Source of the DNA: Sphingopyxis sp. H073
GTDB taxonomy: Bacteria; Pseudomonadota; Alphaproteobacteria; Sphingomonadales; Sphingomonadaceae
Length of the DNA stretch: 64,000 nt
Assembly (NCBI RefSeq): GCF_001468395.1
Contig: NZ_LNSG01000004.1
Coordinates: 186,001 to 250,000, forward strand
Direction of reading: 5' to 3'
Under the pieces are notes generated by a model. It had not been told where the DNA came from. It saw nothing but the letters and a program-made list of their open reading frames with translations, and made no database searches. The position numbers and the translations under genes are program-made. Positions within the stretch are counted from its first letter, which is position 1. Each line of letters begins with the position of its first letter. Below are positions 1 to 9,328 of this stretch, in pieces.

Positions 1-54
1 CGGTCGGGATTCCAGCGCGTTCGCCAGCCACCGGCGTCCTCGCGGTAGTGGCGG

Positions 55-837
55 TCAGCCATGAAGGCGCCGCGTCGCCGAACGATCGATTTCGGCGCGT
101 CCCTCGGCAACAAATGCCCGGCGGCGGGCGACAACGGGTATATCGGCTAGCACGTCGACGACGCGCGCCGATAGCGGCGCATCGCGGAAATCAGGGCGAT
201 GAAAGCGAATGTCGCCGTCGCCAGACCATGCCCGGTCGTAGTGCCACCGCATGACATTCACCATCGGGTGATCGGCGTCGGGTTCGGCCCCGTCACCCGG
301 GATCAGTTTCCAGCCGAAAGTTCGCACCTCCCCCGCGCTCTGGTTCACCCGTGCCAAGGCGTCGTCGGACAACGGACGCAAGCCCGAGACTTTGCCCTCG
401 ATCAGGACCGCGTCATATTCGGAAGCCCGGAAGCGACGGCCGTCGTCGCTCCGTTCGATCATATCCATCGCCGCGGGCAATTTCGCAAAGCCCATGAACT
501 CGCGGCCGCTGATAAGCGCGCCGGGCTCGGTCACCCACATCACCGGGGCAAAGCCCGACGGGCGCTCGTCATCGCCATGGAGCGCGCTCACCGAAACGAC
601 GATCTCGCGATATCCGCGGCCGCCCAGATAATCCACGTCGCTGTAATCGATGCGGGTGACGGTGACGACCGGCTGCGCGGCGGTTCGGAAGAAGCGCGGC
701 AGCAGCCGTTCGGCCGCCGCGACGCTGGTCTCGAAACCGATCGAGACGACCTCCGCGAAGGATATAAGGCTCCGGTCAGGTACCGGGCTCGGACCGAAAA
801 GAGCCGGCATATCAAATCGCTGCGTCGCCAAAACCAT
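55..837 (-). CDS. acetoacetate decarboxylase (ADC) family protein
   Basis: A 260-residue protein of the acetoacetate decarboxylase fold. Members decarboxylate beta-keto acids through a Schiff-base lysine or do related chemistry on keto acids. The segment GREFMGFAKLPAAM matches the family's active-site region and carries a single lysine where the Schiff-base lysine is expected. The open frame extends upstream, but ATG at 837 follows AAGGGAG by five bases and gives a normal ADC start. It is transcribed away from the AraC gene at 1124. The substrate is unknown; a role on keto acids from the neighbouring pathway is inference. Confidence 0.75.
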   Translation of the reverse strand: MVLATQRFDMPALFGPSPVPDRSLISFAEVVSIGFETSVAAAERLLPRFFRTAAQPVVTVTRIDYSDVDYLGGRGYREIVVSVSALHGDDERPSGFAPVMWVTEPGALISGREFMGFAKLPAAMDMIERSDDGRRFRASEYDAVLIEGKVSGLRPLSDDALARVNQSAGEVRTFGWKLIPGDGAEPDADHPMVNVMRWHYDRAWSGDGDIRFHRPDFRDAPLSARVVDVLADIPVVARRRAFVAEGRAEIDRSATRRLHG

Positions 838-1014
838 GCTCCCTTCGCCCGCGAATGGGCGTTGCGGCGAACATAATCGAGCGGCTCTGGCGCATCTTGG
901 CGGCGGGCGACATTGACCTGACATCCGGCGACCCTTGCCGCAGAAAACCGCCGGTTTCGGGGCGCGCATCACGGCAACATCATCCTATATCGCCTGTCGG
1001 GCAATATCTTGATT

Positions 1015-1026
1015 TTTGACGACAAA
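1015..1026. promoter_or_regulatory. TTTGACGACAAA motif, copy 1
   Basis: TTTGACGACAAA lies in the 286-bp gap between the divergent ADC-family and AraC genes. The same 12 bases occur at 6636-6647 in the other divergent promoter region of the left block. The ends TTTG and CAAA are complementary. A binding site for the AraC regulator encoded at 1124 is plausible but inferred. Nothing else stands out in 838-1123. Confidence 0.4.
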
Positions 1027-1123
1027 GAGCAGATGATTCGCGCCGTAACGGAGCGCGGCGATTCTTCGCAAATGACGTGCCGGACAAGAAATGGCGTCGA
1101 AAAAGGGCGTCAGGGAGAGCGAA

Positions 1124-2197
1124 ATGGCTAGCACTGCAAAGCTTCTCGACAGAGATCACGAGGATGCCAGCGCCAAGACGGCACTGGTTCGTGCGGACAT
1201 CCTGCGCCTGTATCCGGAGGTCGTAAGCCGGCTGGGCGGCGATCCCGAACCCCTGCTGGCAAAGGAAAATATCTCGCCGGAGATTTTCGGCCAGACGGGC
1301 GCGATGATATCCTATCGCCGCGCGATCCGGCTGTTGCACCGGACGGCCATCGAACTTCAGCGACCCGACTTCGGGATGACATTTGCATCGCATCAAGGCG
1401 GCACGGCGGTCCTCGGCCCGCTGGAAGTCGCGATGTCGAACGCGCCCACGCTTGGCGACGCCTATCGCTATTGTGCCGACCATTTACGTACTTACAGCCT
1501 GGCCAGCGAGCTGACGCTCGAGAATGAACGCGGCAGCGGCCGACCCTATATACGCTGGGAGATTTGCCTCGACCGGCTGCCCCACCAGGAGCAGGCGATC
1601 GAACAGGGGATGGCGCTGATGCACCACGCGATCCTCGCGCTGTCGGGCGGAAGCGTGCGTGCGCGCGAAGTATGGTTCGGCCATGATTATATTTCGGCGC
1701 CCACGCGCTACAGCCAGTACTTCGGCGCGCGCGTCGAGATGAACGCCCCGTTCAACGCGATTTTCCTCAACCGCGCCGACCTTGCAGCGCCGATCGCCAA
1801 TCGCAGTCAGCAGCTGTACGACATGGCGACGTCCTTCATCGACACGCAGTTTCCGGATTCGGCGCGACCGCTGTCCGGGCGCGTGCGTTCGGTTGCTGCA
1901 CGGCTCCTGTCGCATGGCGGTAGTCTGCACGTCGATGTAGCCGCCGCCATCGGAATGCACCCGCGCACGATGCAGCGCCGATTGAGCGAGGAAGGCGTAA
2001 GCTTCGAGGATATCAAGGACGAGGTGCGGCGCGAGGCGGCCATTCGCTACCTCGGTCAGCCGACGATCCCGCTGACGCGCGTTGCCGCGATGCTCGGCTA
2101 TAGCGAGCCATCGGTGCTGACGCGCAGTTGCCACCGCTGGTTCGGCGCCAGTCCGCGCAAGTTTCGCAAGGATATGTCGACCGACGTCGAACTCTGA
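1124..2197 (+). CDS. AraC-family transcriptional regulator
   Basis: A 357-residue regulator. Residues 1-200 match the arabinose-binding-like effector domain of the OruR/ArgR-like subgroup. The C-terminal 100 residues form the double helix-turn-helix of AraC proteins, with VAAAIGMHPRTMQRRLSEEG in the first HTH and VAAMLGYSEPSVLTRSCHRW then GASPRKFRK in the second. The frame opens at 1091, but ATG at 1124 has AGGGAG six bases upstream and is preferred. It probably controls the left catabolic block, because a 12-bp motif is shared by its own promoter region and that of the P450/TonB and E1 operons. The effector is unknown. Confidence 0.88.
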   Translation: MASTAKLLDRDHEDASAKTALVRADILRLYPEVVSRLGGDPEPLLAKENISPEIFGQTGAMISYRRAIRLLHRTAIELQRPDFGMTFASHQGGTAVLGPLEVAMSNAPTLGDAYRYCADHLRTYSLASELTLENERGSGRPYIRWEICLDRLPHQEQAIEQGMALMHHAILALSGGSVRAREVWFGHDYISAPTRYSQYFGARVEMNAPFNAIFLNRADLAAPIANRSQQLYDMATSFIDTQFPDSARPLSGRVRSVAARLLSHGGSLHVDVAAAIGMHPRTMQRRLSEEGVSFEDIKDEVRREAAIRYLGQPTIPLTRVAAMLGYSEPSVLTRSCHRWFGASPRKFRKDMSTDVEL

Positions 2198-2201
2198 CGC
2201 G

Positions 2202-3005
2202 TTATCCGGCGAGCAGCCGCTTGCCCTGATCGACCGCAGCGCCGAGCCCGCGCGTCACGGTCGCAAGATATTCGCGGCTGAAATGCGAAAGCTCGTGTGC
2301 GGTAAAATGGGCCTCCAGCGCGGAGCGGAATCCGGCAAGATCGTGCCCGTGGTTGAGCGATCGCTTCGTCAGGCGAACGCCGAACGGCGGCGCCTCGGCG
2401 ATGCGCAACGCCAGCGCCATCGCCGCATTATCCAGCTCTGCGACCGGTGCGATCCGGTTGACGAGCCCGATAGCATTCGCTTCGGCGGCGGTCATGCGCT
2501 CGCCCGTGAACAGCATCTCCTTGGCACGGCGAAGTCCCATCACCCAGGGATGTACTAGTATCTCGACCGACGCCGCACCCAGGCTGTGAACCACCGGATC
2601 GGCGAAATAGGCGTCGTCCGATGCGACTATCAGGTCGCACATGTTCGCCATCATGAATGCGCCCGAGACACAGGCACCCTGCACGCGCGCGATGGTGGGC
2701 TTGGGGCAGTCCCAGATTTTCAGGCACAGCCCGTAGAAATGCTTTTCCTCATAGGCCCAGCGCTCTTCGACAGACAGGTTGGCGCGCTTTTCCTCGCCTT
2801 CGCGCAGATCATGGCCTGCCGAAAAATGACCGCCGATGCCGCCGATGACGATGACGCGCACCGAAGCATCGGTGGCTGCGCGATCGAGCGCGGCTTCGAT
2901 CTCGGTCAGCATCAACTGGTTCTGGGCGTTGCGCTTGTCGGGCCGGTTCTGTTCGATGACAGCCACGGCACCGGTCTGGCCATATTTCACAAGGTCGTAA
3001 GTCAT
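2202..3005 (-). CDS. enoyl-CoA hydratase/isomerase family protein
   Basis: A 267-residue crotonase-superfamily protein. NRPDKRNAQN near residue 20, the oxyanion-hole segment GGHFSAGHDL near residue 58 and GACVSGAFMMANMCDL near residue 108 are visible. The usual catalytic glutamate pair is not obvious: the second oxyanion loop is followed by HSLGAASVE, so hydratase activity is less certain than family membership. It lies 14 bases downstream of the P450 stop on the same strand and probably shares its transcript with the P450 and TonB receptor. It converges with the AraC gene, with four bases between stops. Confidence 0.82.
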   Translation of the reverse strand: MTYDLVKYGQTGAVAVIEQNRPDKRNAQNQLMLTEIEAALDRAATDASVRVIVIGGIGGHFSAGHDLREGEEKRANLSVEERWAYEEKHFYGLCLKIWDCPKPTIARVQGACVSGAFMMANMCDLIVASDDAYFADPVVHSLGAASVEILVHPWVMGLRRAKEMLFTGERMTAAEANAIGLVNRIAPVAELDNAAMALALRIAEAPPFGVRLTKRSLNHGHDLAGFRSALEAHFTAHELSHFSREYLATVTRGLGAAVDQGKRLLAG

Positions 3006-3019
3006 GGGATGAAAGCCCG

Positions 3020-4279
3020 TCAGACAAGATCGAAAGCGATTTCAAGCCGGCTGGGACCAAAGGCGAAGAAATGAGCCTGCCAGGATACGCCGGCCTCGCC
3101 GCGCGCCAGGCGTAGGTTCTTCATGCGCTGGAGCAGACGGTCGATCGTGATCCTGAGCTCGCCTCGTGCGAGCAGATTGCCGACACAAAAATGGGGCCCG
3201 ACGCCGAAAGCGAAATGCCGGCGCGCGTTCGTCCGCCGGATATCGAAGCGATCGGGGTCGGGAAACACCGCAGGATCGTAATTGCCCGCGCCAAAGCGCA
3301 GCACGATGATCGAATCCTTGGCGATCGGCACCCCGCCGATCTCTGTATCGCAGGTTGCCCGGCGCCAAAGCCCCTGAACCGGCGCCGCAGTTCGCAGCAC
3401 CTCTTCGACGAAGTTGGCGATGAGCGACGGGTCGGAGCGAAGCTCGTCCTCAAGGCCCGGCGTGGTCGCGATCCGGTGCATCGCGCTGGCAAGGGCTCCC
3501 ACTGTCGTGTCACTTCCAGCCGGCAGCATCTGCTCGACGATCTGGATGATCTCTTCGATCGCCAGACGTTTGCCGTTGACCTCTGCGTGGACCAGATCGT
3601 TGAGGATGCAAGGGCGCGGAACGTCGCGATATTCCTCGATGCGCTCGACCAGGAACTGCTGCAATTCGCAAATGGTGTGCGTGATTTCGACCTGACGTTC
3701 TTCGCCGTTGTTGGGGTCAGCCTCCTGGACGATCGCGTCGGCCCAGCGCTTGAAATCGGCGAACCGCTCGCGCGGCAGACCGATCTGGTCCGACAGGACA
3801 TGATTGGGAATTTTGACTGCGAGATCATAGTAGAAATCGGCAGCACCCGAACCGATGATCTGGTCGATCATTTCGTCGACCACCCCCGCAAGATAGGCTT
3901 CCATCCGCTTGACGCTCGACACGGTGAACACCTTGTCGACGAGCGAGCGGTGAAAGCTGTGGATTGGTGGATCGGCCACAACCAGTGCGGTCACCGGCAA
4001 ATAGCCGTTCTCGCGATAGATGGCGTCGATCCGCTCCTGATAGGGCGCCGTCTTGACGAGCAATTGGCCCGTAACGCTGGAAAAGGTCTTTGTATCCATC
4101 GCGGCCTTGCGGATATCGTCATAGCCGGTGACGATGTAGAAGCCGTTTGATTTGTCGTAATAGACGGGCCCCGCCTTGCGGATTTCTTCATAGGCCGCAA
4201 AGGGGCAACGCTGGATATCCGGGTCGTTGAAACTGATCTCCGGCGTCACACCTTGCTCCCTCTTGATCGCTGCCGGCAT
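3020..4279 (-). CDS. cytochrome P450
   Basis: A 419-residue soluble bacterial P450. The I-helix motif AGSDTT is near residue 254, EEVLR (the ExxR motif) near 294, and the haem loop FAFGVGPHFCVG near 363-374 carries the axial cysteine. There is no membrane anchor. Start ATG 4279 lies five bases past the TonB receptor stop, so the genes are cotranscribed. No ferredoxin or ferredoxin reductase is encoded in the window, so electrons must come from elsewhere. The pairing with a TonB receptor suggests hydroxylation of an imported hydrophobic compound; the compound is unknown. Confidence 0.95.
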   Translation of the reverse strand: MPAAIKREQGVTPEISFNDPDIQRCPFAAYEEIRKAGPVYYDKSNGFYIVTGYDDIRKAAMDTKTFSSVTGQLLVKTAPYQERIDAIYRENGYLPVTALVVADPPIHSFHRSLVDKVFTVSSVKRMEAYLAGVVDEMIDQIIGSGAADFYYDLAVKIPNHVLSDQIGLPRERFADFKRWADAIVQEADPNNGEERQVEITHTICELQQFLVERIEEYRDVPRPCILNDLVHAEVNGKRLAIEEIIQIVEQMLPAGSDTTVGALASAMHRIATTPGLEDELRSDPSLIANFVEEVLRTAAPVQGLWRRATCDTEIGGVPIAKDSIIVLRFGAGNYDPAVFPDPDRFDIRRTNARRHFAFGVGPHFCVGNLLARGELRITIDRLLQRMKNLRLARGEAGVSWQAHFFAFGPSRLEIAFDLV

Positions 4280-4284
4280 CGTGG

Positions 4285-6543
4285 TCAGAAATCATATCCG
4301 ACGGTGATGCCGAACTCGCGCGGCTCTTCATAGGTGGCACGTGCAGCACCGGCCGAAATGGTTGTCGAGCTGAACGACTTGGCATTCGTGAGGTTGTGCA
4401 CCCACAATGCGAGACGCAAGCCGCTGTTATCCGGCTTGTATGCAATCTCGGTCGCCACGCGCGCATAGGCGCCCTGAACCAGCAGGTCGAACGCGTCATA
4501 GGGCAGATATTTGCTCGAGTAGTGGACGCTGGGTGTAATCGTCAGGTCGCCACCCCCGACGCGGCCGGTGTAGGTCACGCTCGCGACCGCGCTGACTTTC
4601 GGCGCACGGACCAGCCGCTGGCCGCTGACATCGGCGACCACCGGGGGAAGTCCGCCCGCCGTGATGACCGGCTGATAGCCTGCGGCGTTCGGGAAACTGC
4701 GGAAATCCGCCTTGGGCATCCATGTCACCCCTCCCCGCGCGCTGAGCGAAGAGCCGAGATCGACGGTCCCGTCGAATTCGACGCCGAAAATGCGGGCCGA
4801 GGCCGCGTTGGTCGGAATGATTGTCGTCCCGGTAAACGACTGAATCTGCAGATCCTTATAATCGTAGAAGAACGCCGCGAGATTCAGCGAATAGCTGGGC
4901 TGCGCCGTCTTGTAGCCAACTTCATAGGCTGTGATCTTTTCGGGGTTCACCGGATCGCCGATGGTCAGGATCGGCAGGATACCGCTTTTGAAGCCCTTGC
5001 TGAAGGTCGCGTAGATATTGCTGCGGCCGTCGAGCGCATAGCGAAGGCCAACCCGCGGCGTGAAGCTGTCCCAGCTAGGGTTCGCAAAGTTGGTGAAAGG
5101 CGAACCGAAGAAGGTGATATAGCCCTTCTTCTTCTCATAGCTGTAGCGCAAGCCCGTGGTCAGTGTGAGCTGGTCCGTCAGATCAATGTCGGCCTGCGCG
5201 AAAATGCCGTAGGCGCGGGTCTTGACGCGGGTCGTCGCGATCAGCAGCGGATTGTAGATGACAGCCGGCGCACCCGGCTGGGCGCCCCCGCTGAAATCGC
5301 TGATAACCCCCGACAGATCGCCATTGCTGCTGAAGAAGTTGCCGCCCACGACGAATTTCATGCGCCCCATCTGTTCGGACGTGAACAATATGTCCTGAAG
5401 GAAATTGTCGTTGGGCTGCGTATCGGCGAACGCGATGCACGCAAATGTCATCGGCGCCGCGGCGAGGCACTGCGGTGAATAGGAAGCGTCGACATCGACG
5501 CGTTCGCGATGCCGGCTGAGCGTGTAGCTGGTCGTCGAGGTCAATGTGCCGGCGCCAGTGTCGATATCGATCTTCAGCGCACCGCCATAATTCTTGATCT
5601 CGGTCAGCGGATCGGGCGCGTCATATGCATATTCGAAGGGTCGCGTACCGAATACGGCGTCGGGATAGAAAGCTCCCGCGGTCAGACCGCCCACCGGCAA
5701 CCCGGCGCTACCATGATCGCTCTTGCGGTGCATATAATAGCCGCTGAGCAGAACCGAAACATTCTCGGTAGGCGTAAACAGCAACTTGCCGCGTAGCGTG
5801 ACCGATTTCAGCCAGTCCATGCGATCGGAGCCATAGGCATTCTGGATTGCCGTCGGCAGACCGTCATAGACAATGTTCGTCGAATAGCCGTCGACATTGC
5901 GATAGGCGAAGGACAGGCTGGCGGCGATCTTGTCGGCAACGATCGGACCGCTCACATATCCCTTCACCCCCAGATCATAGGACGAGCGGCTGGATCCCGA
6001 GCCGTCATAAAGCCCGGCGGTTGCCGAAATGCTGCCCGTCGGCGTGAAGCTGGGGGTCTTGGTAAATATCTGGATCGCGCCGCCGGTTGAATTCCGCCCG
6101 AACAATGTGCCTTGCGGGCCCTTGGACACTTCGATCCTCTCAACATCGGGCAAGTCGATCGAGGCGCCAGCCTGGGTCCCCTCATAAACACCATCGATAT
6201 AGAGTGCGATCGGGTTGTCCGAACCGGGTCCGGTGACGAGCGTCGTGATCCCGCGCAGCGCCGGCTGCACGAAGTTGCCTTGCGCCTGGAAGGTCAGGCC
6301 GGGCGTCACGGCGCCGAGATCGCGCAGATTGTCCACGCCAGCCGTCTCGAGCTGTTCGCCGCTTTGCACCACCACCGAGATCGGCACATCCTGAAGCCGT
6401 TCGGCGCGTCGCTGAGCCAGCACGATGATCTCGTTGCCGTCATTCGCGGCCGTCGCGTCGGCTGGCGGCGTGGTGCCCTGCGCCCAGGCGGGGGCCGACG
6501 ACGACAGCAACACGAGAGCCACGCTTCCGAGTTTGAACCTCAT
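4285..6543 (-). CDS. TonB-dependent outer-membrane receptor
   Basis: About 752 residues. Signal peptide MRFKLGSVALVLLSSSAPAWAQ, plug domain with GNEIIVLAQRRAERLQDVPISV and KGPQGTLFGRNSTGGAI, then a 22-strand-type barrel ending in GITVGYDF with a C-terminal aromatic residue. GGAGG-type Shine-Dalgarno bases favour ATG 6543 or 6546 over the upstream TTG at 6558. It is the first gene of a minus-strand unit with P450 and enoyl-CoA hydratase. The N-terminal sequence is of the catabolic sphingomonad receptor group rather than an obvious siderophore receptor; the ligand is unknown. Confidence 0.93.
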   Translation of the reverse strand: MRFKLGSVALVLLSSSAPAWAQGTTPPADATAANDGNEIIVLAQRRAERLQDVPISVVVQSGEQLETAGVDNLRDLGAVTPGLTFQAQGNFVQPALRGITTLVTGPGSDNPIALYIDGVYEGTQAGASIDLPDVERIEVSKGPQGTLFGRNSTGGAIQIFTKTPSFTPTGSISATAGLYDGSGSSRSSYDLGVKGYVSGPIVADKIAASLSFAYRNVDGYSTNIVYDGLPTAIQNAYGSDRMDWLKSVTLRGKLLFTPTENVSVLLSGYYMHRKSDHGSAGLPVGGLTAGAFYPDAVFGTRPFEYAYDAPDPLTEIKNYGGALKIDIDTGAGTLTSTTSYTLSRHRERVDVDASYSPQCLAAAPMTFACIAFADTQPNDNFLQDILFTSEQMGRMKFVVGGNFFSSNGDLSGVISDFSGGAQPGAPAVIYNPLLIATTRVKTRAYGIFAQADIDLTDQLTLTTGLRYSYEKKKGYITFFGSPFTNFANPSWDSFTPRVGLRYALDGRSNIYATFSKGFKSGILPILTIGDPVNPEKITAYEVGYKTAQPSYSLNLAAFFYDYKDLQIQSFTGTTIIPTNAASARIFGVEFDGTVDLGSSLSARGGVTWMPKADFRSFPNAAGYQPVITAGGLPPVVADVSGQRLVRAPKVSAVASVTYTGRVGGGDLTITPSVHYSSKYLPYDAFDLLVQGAYARVATEIAYKPDNSGLRLALWVHNLTNAKSFSSTTISAGAARATYEEPREFGITVGYDF

Positions 6544-6635
6544 CATTTTCCTCCCCAACCGAGCTCTTCTGATGGTCGCTCTTTTGATCCGTGATCACCG
6601 AATAATGAATTTGCCACGCACCGCGCGTCTTTATC

Positions 6636-6647
6636 TTTGACGACAAA
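6636..6647. promoter_or_regulatory. TTTGACGACAAA motif, copy 2
   Basis: The same 12 bases as at 1015-1026, here in the 260-bp divergent region between the TonB receptor start and the SnoaL-like gene. It lies about 95 bases upstream of the receptor start. The duplication in the two promoter regions of one block suggests a shared operator, most simply for the AraC protein at 1124. Confidence 0.4.
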
Positions 6648-6810
6648 ATCCCGATTGCAGGCGGTCCGTATCAGTCGCTTCGACAACGATTTCGAAGCCA
6701 TCGGGATACAGGCCGGGGGTGTCGTTCCGAGCGCAAAAATTGTCGCGGCCCGTCAAGATGCGCTGCGAACACGCATTCTAACGTCGAGAGCAAGAGAAGA
6801 GGTCTGAAAC

Positions 6811-7329
6811 ATGCAGGACGATCTGAACGAGATTTTGAACCACCAGCGAATCCGGCTGGTTTTGGAACGATATTGCCGCGGTATCGACAGGCTCGACGCC
6901 GAAGCGCTCGCCAGTGTCTATTGGGACGACGCGCATGACAATCATGGCATCTACAACGGCCCTGCGCGCGACTTCGCCGAGTTTATCATTCCCTACATGC
7001 GCGATCATTGGACCTCGACCACGCACATGATCGGCCAGTCGAATATCGAAGTGGCCGGTAATCGCGCCGCCGCAGAAACCGTCTTTATCGCGCATCACAT
7101 CCGGCCCGATGGTGAGGGCATCGCCGACGACGTGGCCGGCGGCCGATATGCCGATGTCCTCGAATGCCGCGATGGCGAATGGCGGCTACTCGATCGCGTC
7201 GTCGTGATGGACTGGGTCTATACGCATGCCGGCCTCGCCAGCAGCGCCATCGATCCCGATGTTTTCGTGATCGGCCAGCGTGACACGGCCGATTTTGGCT
7301 ACCAGCCCTACGACCGGCTTCGCGGCTGA
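6811..7329 (+). CDS. SnoaL-like (NTF2 fold) protein
   Basis: A 172-residue protein of the SnoaL_4/NTF2-like group, which contains dehydratases, isomerases and small ligand-binding proteins. The N-terminal helix reads LERYCRGIDRLDAEALASVYWDDA, typical of the fold, followed by DNHGIYNGPARDFAEFI and a beta sheet with THMIGQSNIEVAGNRA. It is the first gene of the plus-strand operon, 15 bases before the E1 alpha start. A dehydratase or isomerase step on the pathway intermediate is possible; the activity cannot be assigned. Confidence 0.75.
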   Translation: MQDDLNEILNHQRIRLVLERYCRGIDRLDAEALASVYWDDAHDNHGIYNGPARDFAEFIIPYMRDHWTSTTHMIGQSNIEVAGNRAAAETVFIAHHIRPDGEGIADDVAGGRYADVLECRDGEWRLLDRVVVMDWVYTHAGLASSAIDPDVFVIGQRDTADFGYQPYDRLRG

Positions 7330-7344
7330 AGGATCTGCACCCGC

Positions 7345-8328
7345 ATGACCAACCGAACCGCCCCCGACGCAGCGACGCTCGTTGCGATCTACCGGCGCAT
7401 GGCGCTCATCAAGGCCAATGACGAACGGTCGCGCAAGGTGATCATGACCGGCCGGCTCGTCATGCCCTATTATTCACCGCGCGGGCAGGAAGTGATCCCG
7501 AGCGCGGTGTCGGCCAATCTGAATGACAACGACTATATTTGCACTATCTATCGCGGCACCCACGATATGCTGGCCAAGGGCGTGCCGCTGAAAGACCTTT
7601 GGGCCGAGCTTGCGGGTCGCGTCACCGGAACCTGCAAGGGCAAGGGGGGCCCGATGCACATTACCCATCCGAAATCGGGGGTAATGGTGACGACCGGGAT
7701 CGTGGGAAGTTCGATGCCGATCGCCAACGGTCTTGCGTGGTCGTCGCAGCTAAAGGGCGACGGCCGAGTGACAGTGGCCTATTTCGGCGACGGGGCCTCG
7801 AATATCGGTGCGTTTCACGAAGCGCTCAACCTGGCATCCGTTTGGAAGCTGCCCGTTGTCTTCGTTTGCCAGAATAATGAGTGGGGCGAGCACACCGCCT
7901 ATGAGAAAGCAACGTCGGCACCGCGTGTCGCGGACCGGGCGGCATCCTATTCGATGCCGGGCATCCGCGTCGACGGAAACGATGTGCTCGAAACCTATGC
8001 TGCAGCGCGCGATGCAGTCGAGCGTGCGCGGAGCGGCGCAGGTCCGACGCTTGTCGAGGCGATGACCTATCGTTTTCACGGCCATATTTTCGGCGACACC
8101 GATGCTTATATGGACCCCGAGCGCAAAGCGGCGGCAATAGCGGCCGATCCCGTCCCCCGCTTCCGCGAGTGGCTGATCGAACAGGGACACGCCGCCGAAG
8201 CCGATCTTGCCGCCATGGAAGCGGCCATCGACGCCGAGATCGACCAAGCGATCGATTATGCGCTGGCAAGCGATTTTCCCGACGTCGGCGAACTGTCGCG
8301 CGATGTGTTCGCGGCGGAGGCGGCGTGA
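7345..8328 (+). CDS. TPP-dependent 2-oxoacid/acetoin-type dehydrogenase E1, alpha subunit
   Basis: A 327-residue E1 alpha subunit of the pyruvate/acetoin/branched-chain dehydrogenase group. The thiamine-diphosphate motif runs from GDGASNIGAFHEAL near residue 148 to QNN near 177. The phosphorylation-loop region has YRFHGHIFGDTDAY near 235. KGKGGPMHI near residue 97 is typical of the acetoin/TPP-dependent subgroup. Its stop overlaps the E1 beta start by one base (TGATG). Decarboxylation of a 2-oxo acid or cleavage of an acyloin, passing the acyl group to the lipoyl protein two genes on, is the expected role. Confidence 0.93.
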   Translation: MTNRTAPDAATLVAIYRRMALIKANDERSRKVIMTGRLVMPYYSPRGQEVIPSAVSANLNDNDYICTIYRGTHDMLAKGVPLKDLWAELAGRVTGTCKGKGGPMHITHPKSGVMVTTGIVGSSMPIANGLAWSSQLKGDGRVTVAYFGDGASNIGAFHEALNLASVWKLPVVFVCQNNEWGEHTAYEKATSAPRVADRAASYSMPGIRVDGNDVLETYAAARDAVERARSGAGPTLVEAMTYRFHGHIFGDTDAYMDPERKAAAIAADPVPRFREWLIEQGHAAEADLAAMEAAIDAEIDQAIDYALASDFPDVGELSRDVFAAEAA

Positions 8329-9308
8329 TGGGCAGCATCACCATCCTCGAGAGCATTAACCGGGCGCTCGTCGACGCCATGGAAGCCGACGAAGCTGTGC
8401 TGATCCTGGGTGAGGATGTCGCAGACCCCGAGGATGGCGGCGTCCTCGGAGTTACCAAGGGATTGTCGACGCGGTTCGGCGATCATCGCGTGCGGTCCAC
8501 CCCGATTGCCGAGCAGGCGATCGTCGGTGCCGCAATCGGCGTATCGCTGGGCGGGTTCAAACCGGTCGCCGAAATCATGTTGATGAATTTCACGACGGTC
8601 GCGATGGACATGATCGTCAACCACGCGGCAAAGCTGCGCTTCATGTCGGGCGGCCAGACCAACGTCCCGATCGTGATCCGCACGATGACGGGCAGCGGCT
8701 TTGCCAACGGCGGTCAGCATAGCGACTATCTGGAGGCCTGGTTCGCGCACACCGCGGGGATCAAGGTTGTGGCGCCGTCGAACCCGAGCGACGCCTATGG
8801 CCTGCTGCGCAGCGCCATCGACGATCCCGATCCGGTGATCTTCATCGAGAATCTGCCGACCTATTTCACCAAGGGCGAGGCGCCCGAAAGCGGGCACCGC
8901 GTCCCCATCGGCAAAGCCAGTGTCGTGCGGGAAGGCAGCGACGTGACGGTCATTGCCTACGCGAAAATGGTCCAGGAAGCGGCTGCGGCGGTCGAGGCCC
9001 TCGCGAGCCGTGGCATATCAGCCGAACTGATCGATCTGCGCAGCATCGCGCCGTGGGACCGTGAGACGGTGCTGGCGTCGGTGAAGAAGACCGGCCGAGC
9101 GATCGTCGTGCACGAAGCGGTCACGCCTTTCGGAGCAGGCGCCGAGATCAGTTCGGTCATTCACGAAAATCTGTTTCACGCGCTCAAGGCGCCCGTACAG
9201 CGGTTGGGCGCGGCATTCTGTCCCGTCCCCTTCTCTCGTCCGCTCGAATCCGCGTTCGCGCCCGATGCAGCAGCCATAGAAGCTGCGGTTGGCAGGCTAT
9301 TGACCTGA
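8328..9308 (+). CDS. TPP-dependent dehydrogenase E1, beta subunit
   Basis: A 326-residue transketolase-type beta subunit. Residues 1-170 form the pyrimidine-binding domain, with ILGEDVADPEDGG and the STPIAEQAIVGAAIGVSLGG segment. The C-terminal domain includes ELIDLRSIAPWD and VVHEAVTPFGAGAEI. The frame opens further upstream inside the alpha gene, but ATG 8328 overlapping the alpha stop gives the family-standard N-terminus SITILESINRAL. It pairs with the alpha subunit in an alpha2beta2 E1 and is translationally coupled to it. Confidence 0.93.
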   Translation: MGSITILESINRALVDAMEADEAVLILGEDVADPEDGGVLGVTKGLSTRFGDHRVRSTPIAEQAIVGAAIGVSLGGFKPVAEIMLMNFTTVAMDMIVNHAAKLRFMSGGQTNVPIVIRTMTGSGFANGGQHSDYLEAWFAHTAGIKVVAPSNPSDAYGLLRSAIDDPDPVIFIENLPTYFTKGEAPESGHRVPIGKASVVREGSDVTVIAYAKMVQEAAAAVEALASRGISAELIDLRSIAPWDRETVLASVKKTGRAIVVHEAVTPFGAGAEISSVIHENLFHALKAPVQRLGAAFCPVPFSRPLESAFAPDAAAIEAAVGRLLT

Positions 9309-9328
9309 AATAGAAAGGAAATCTCTCC

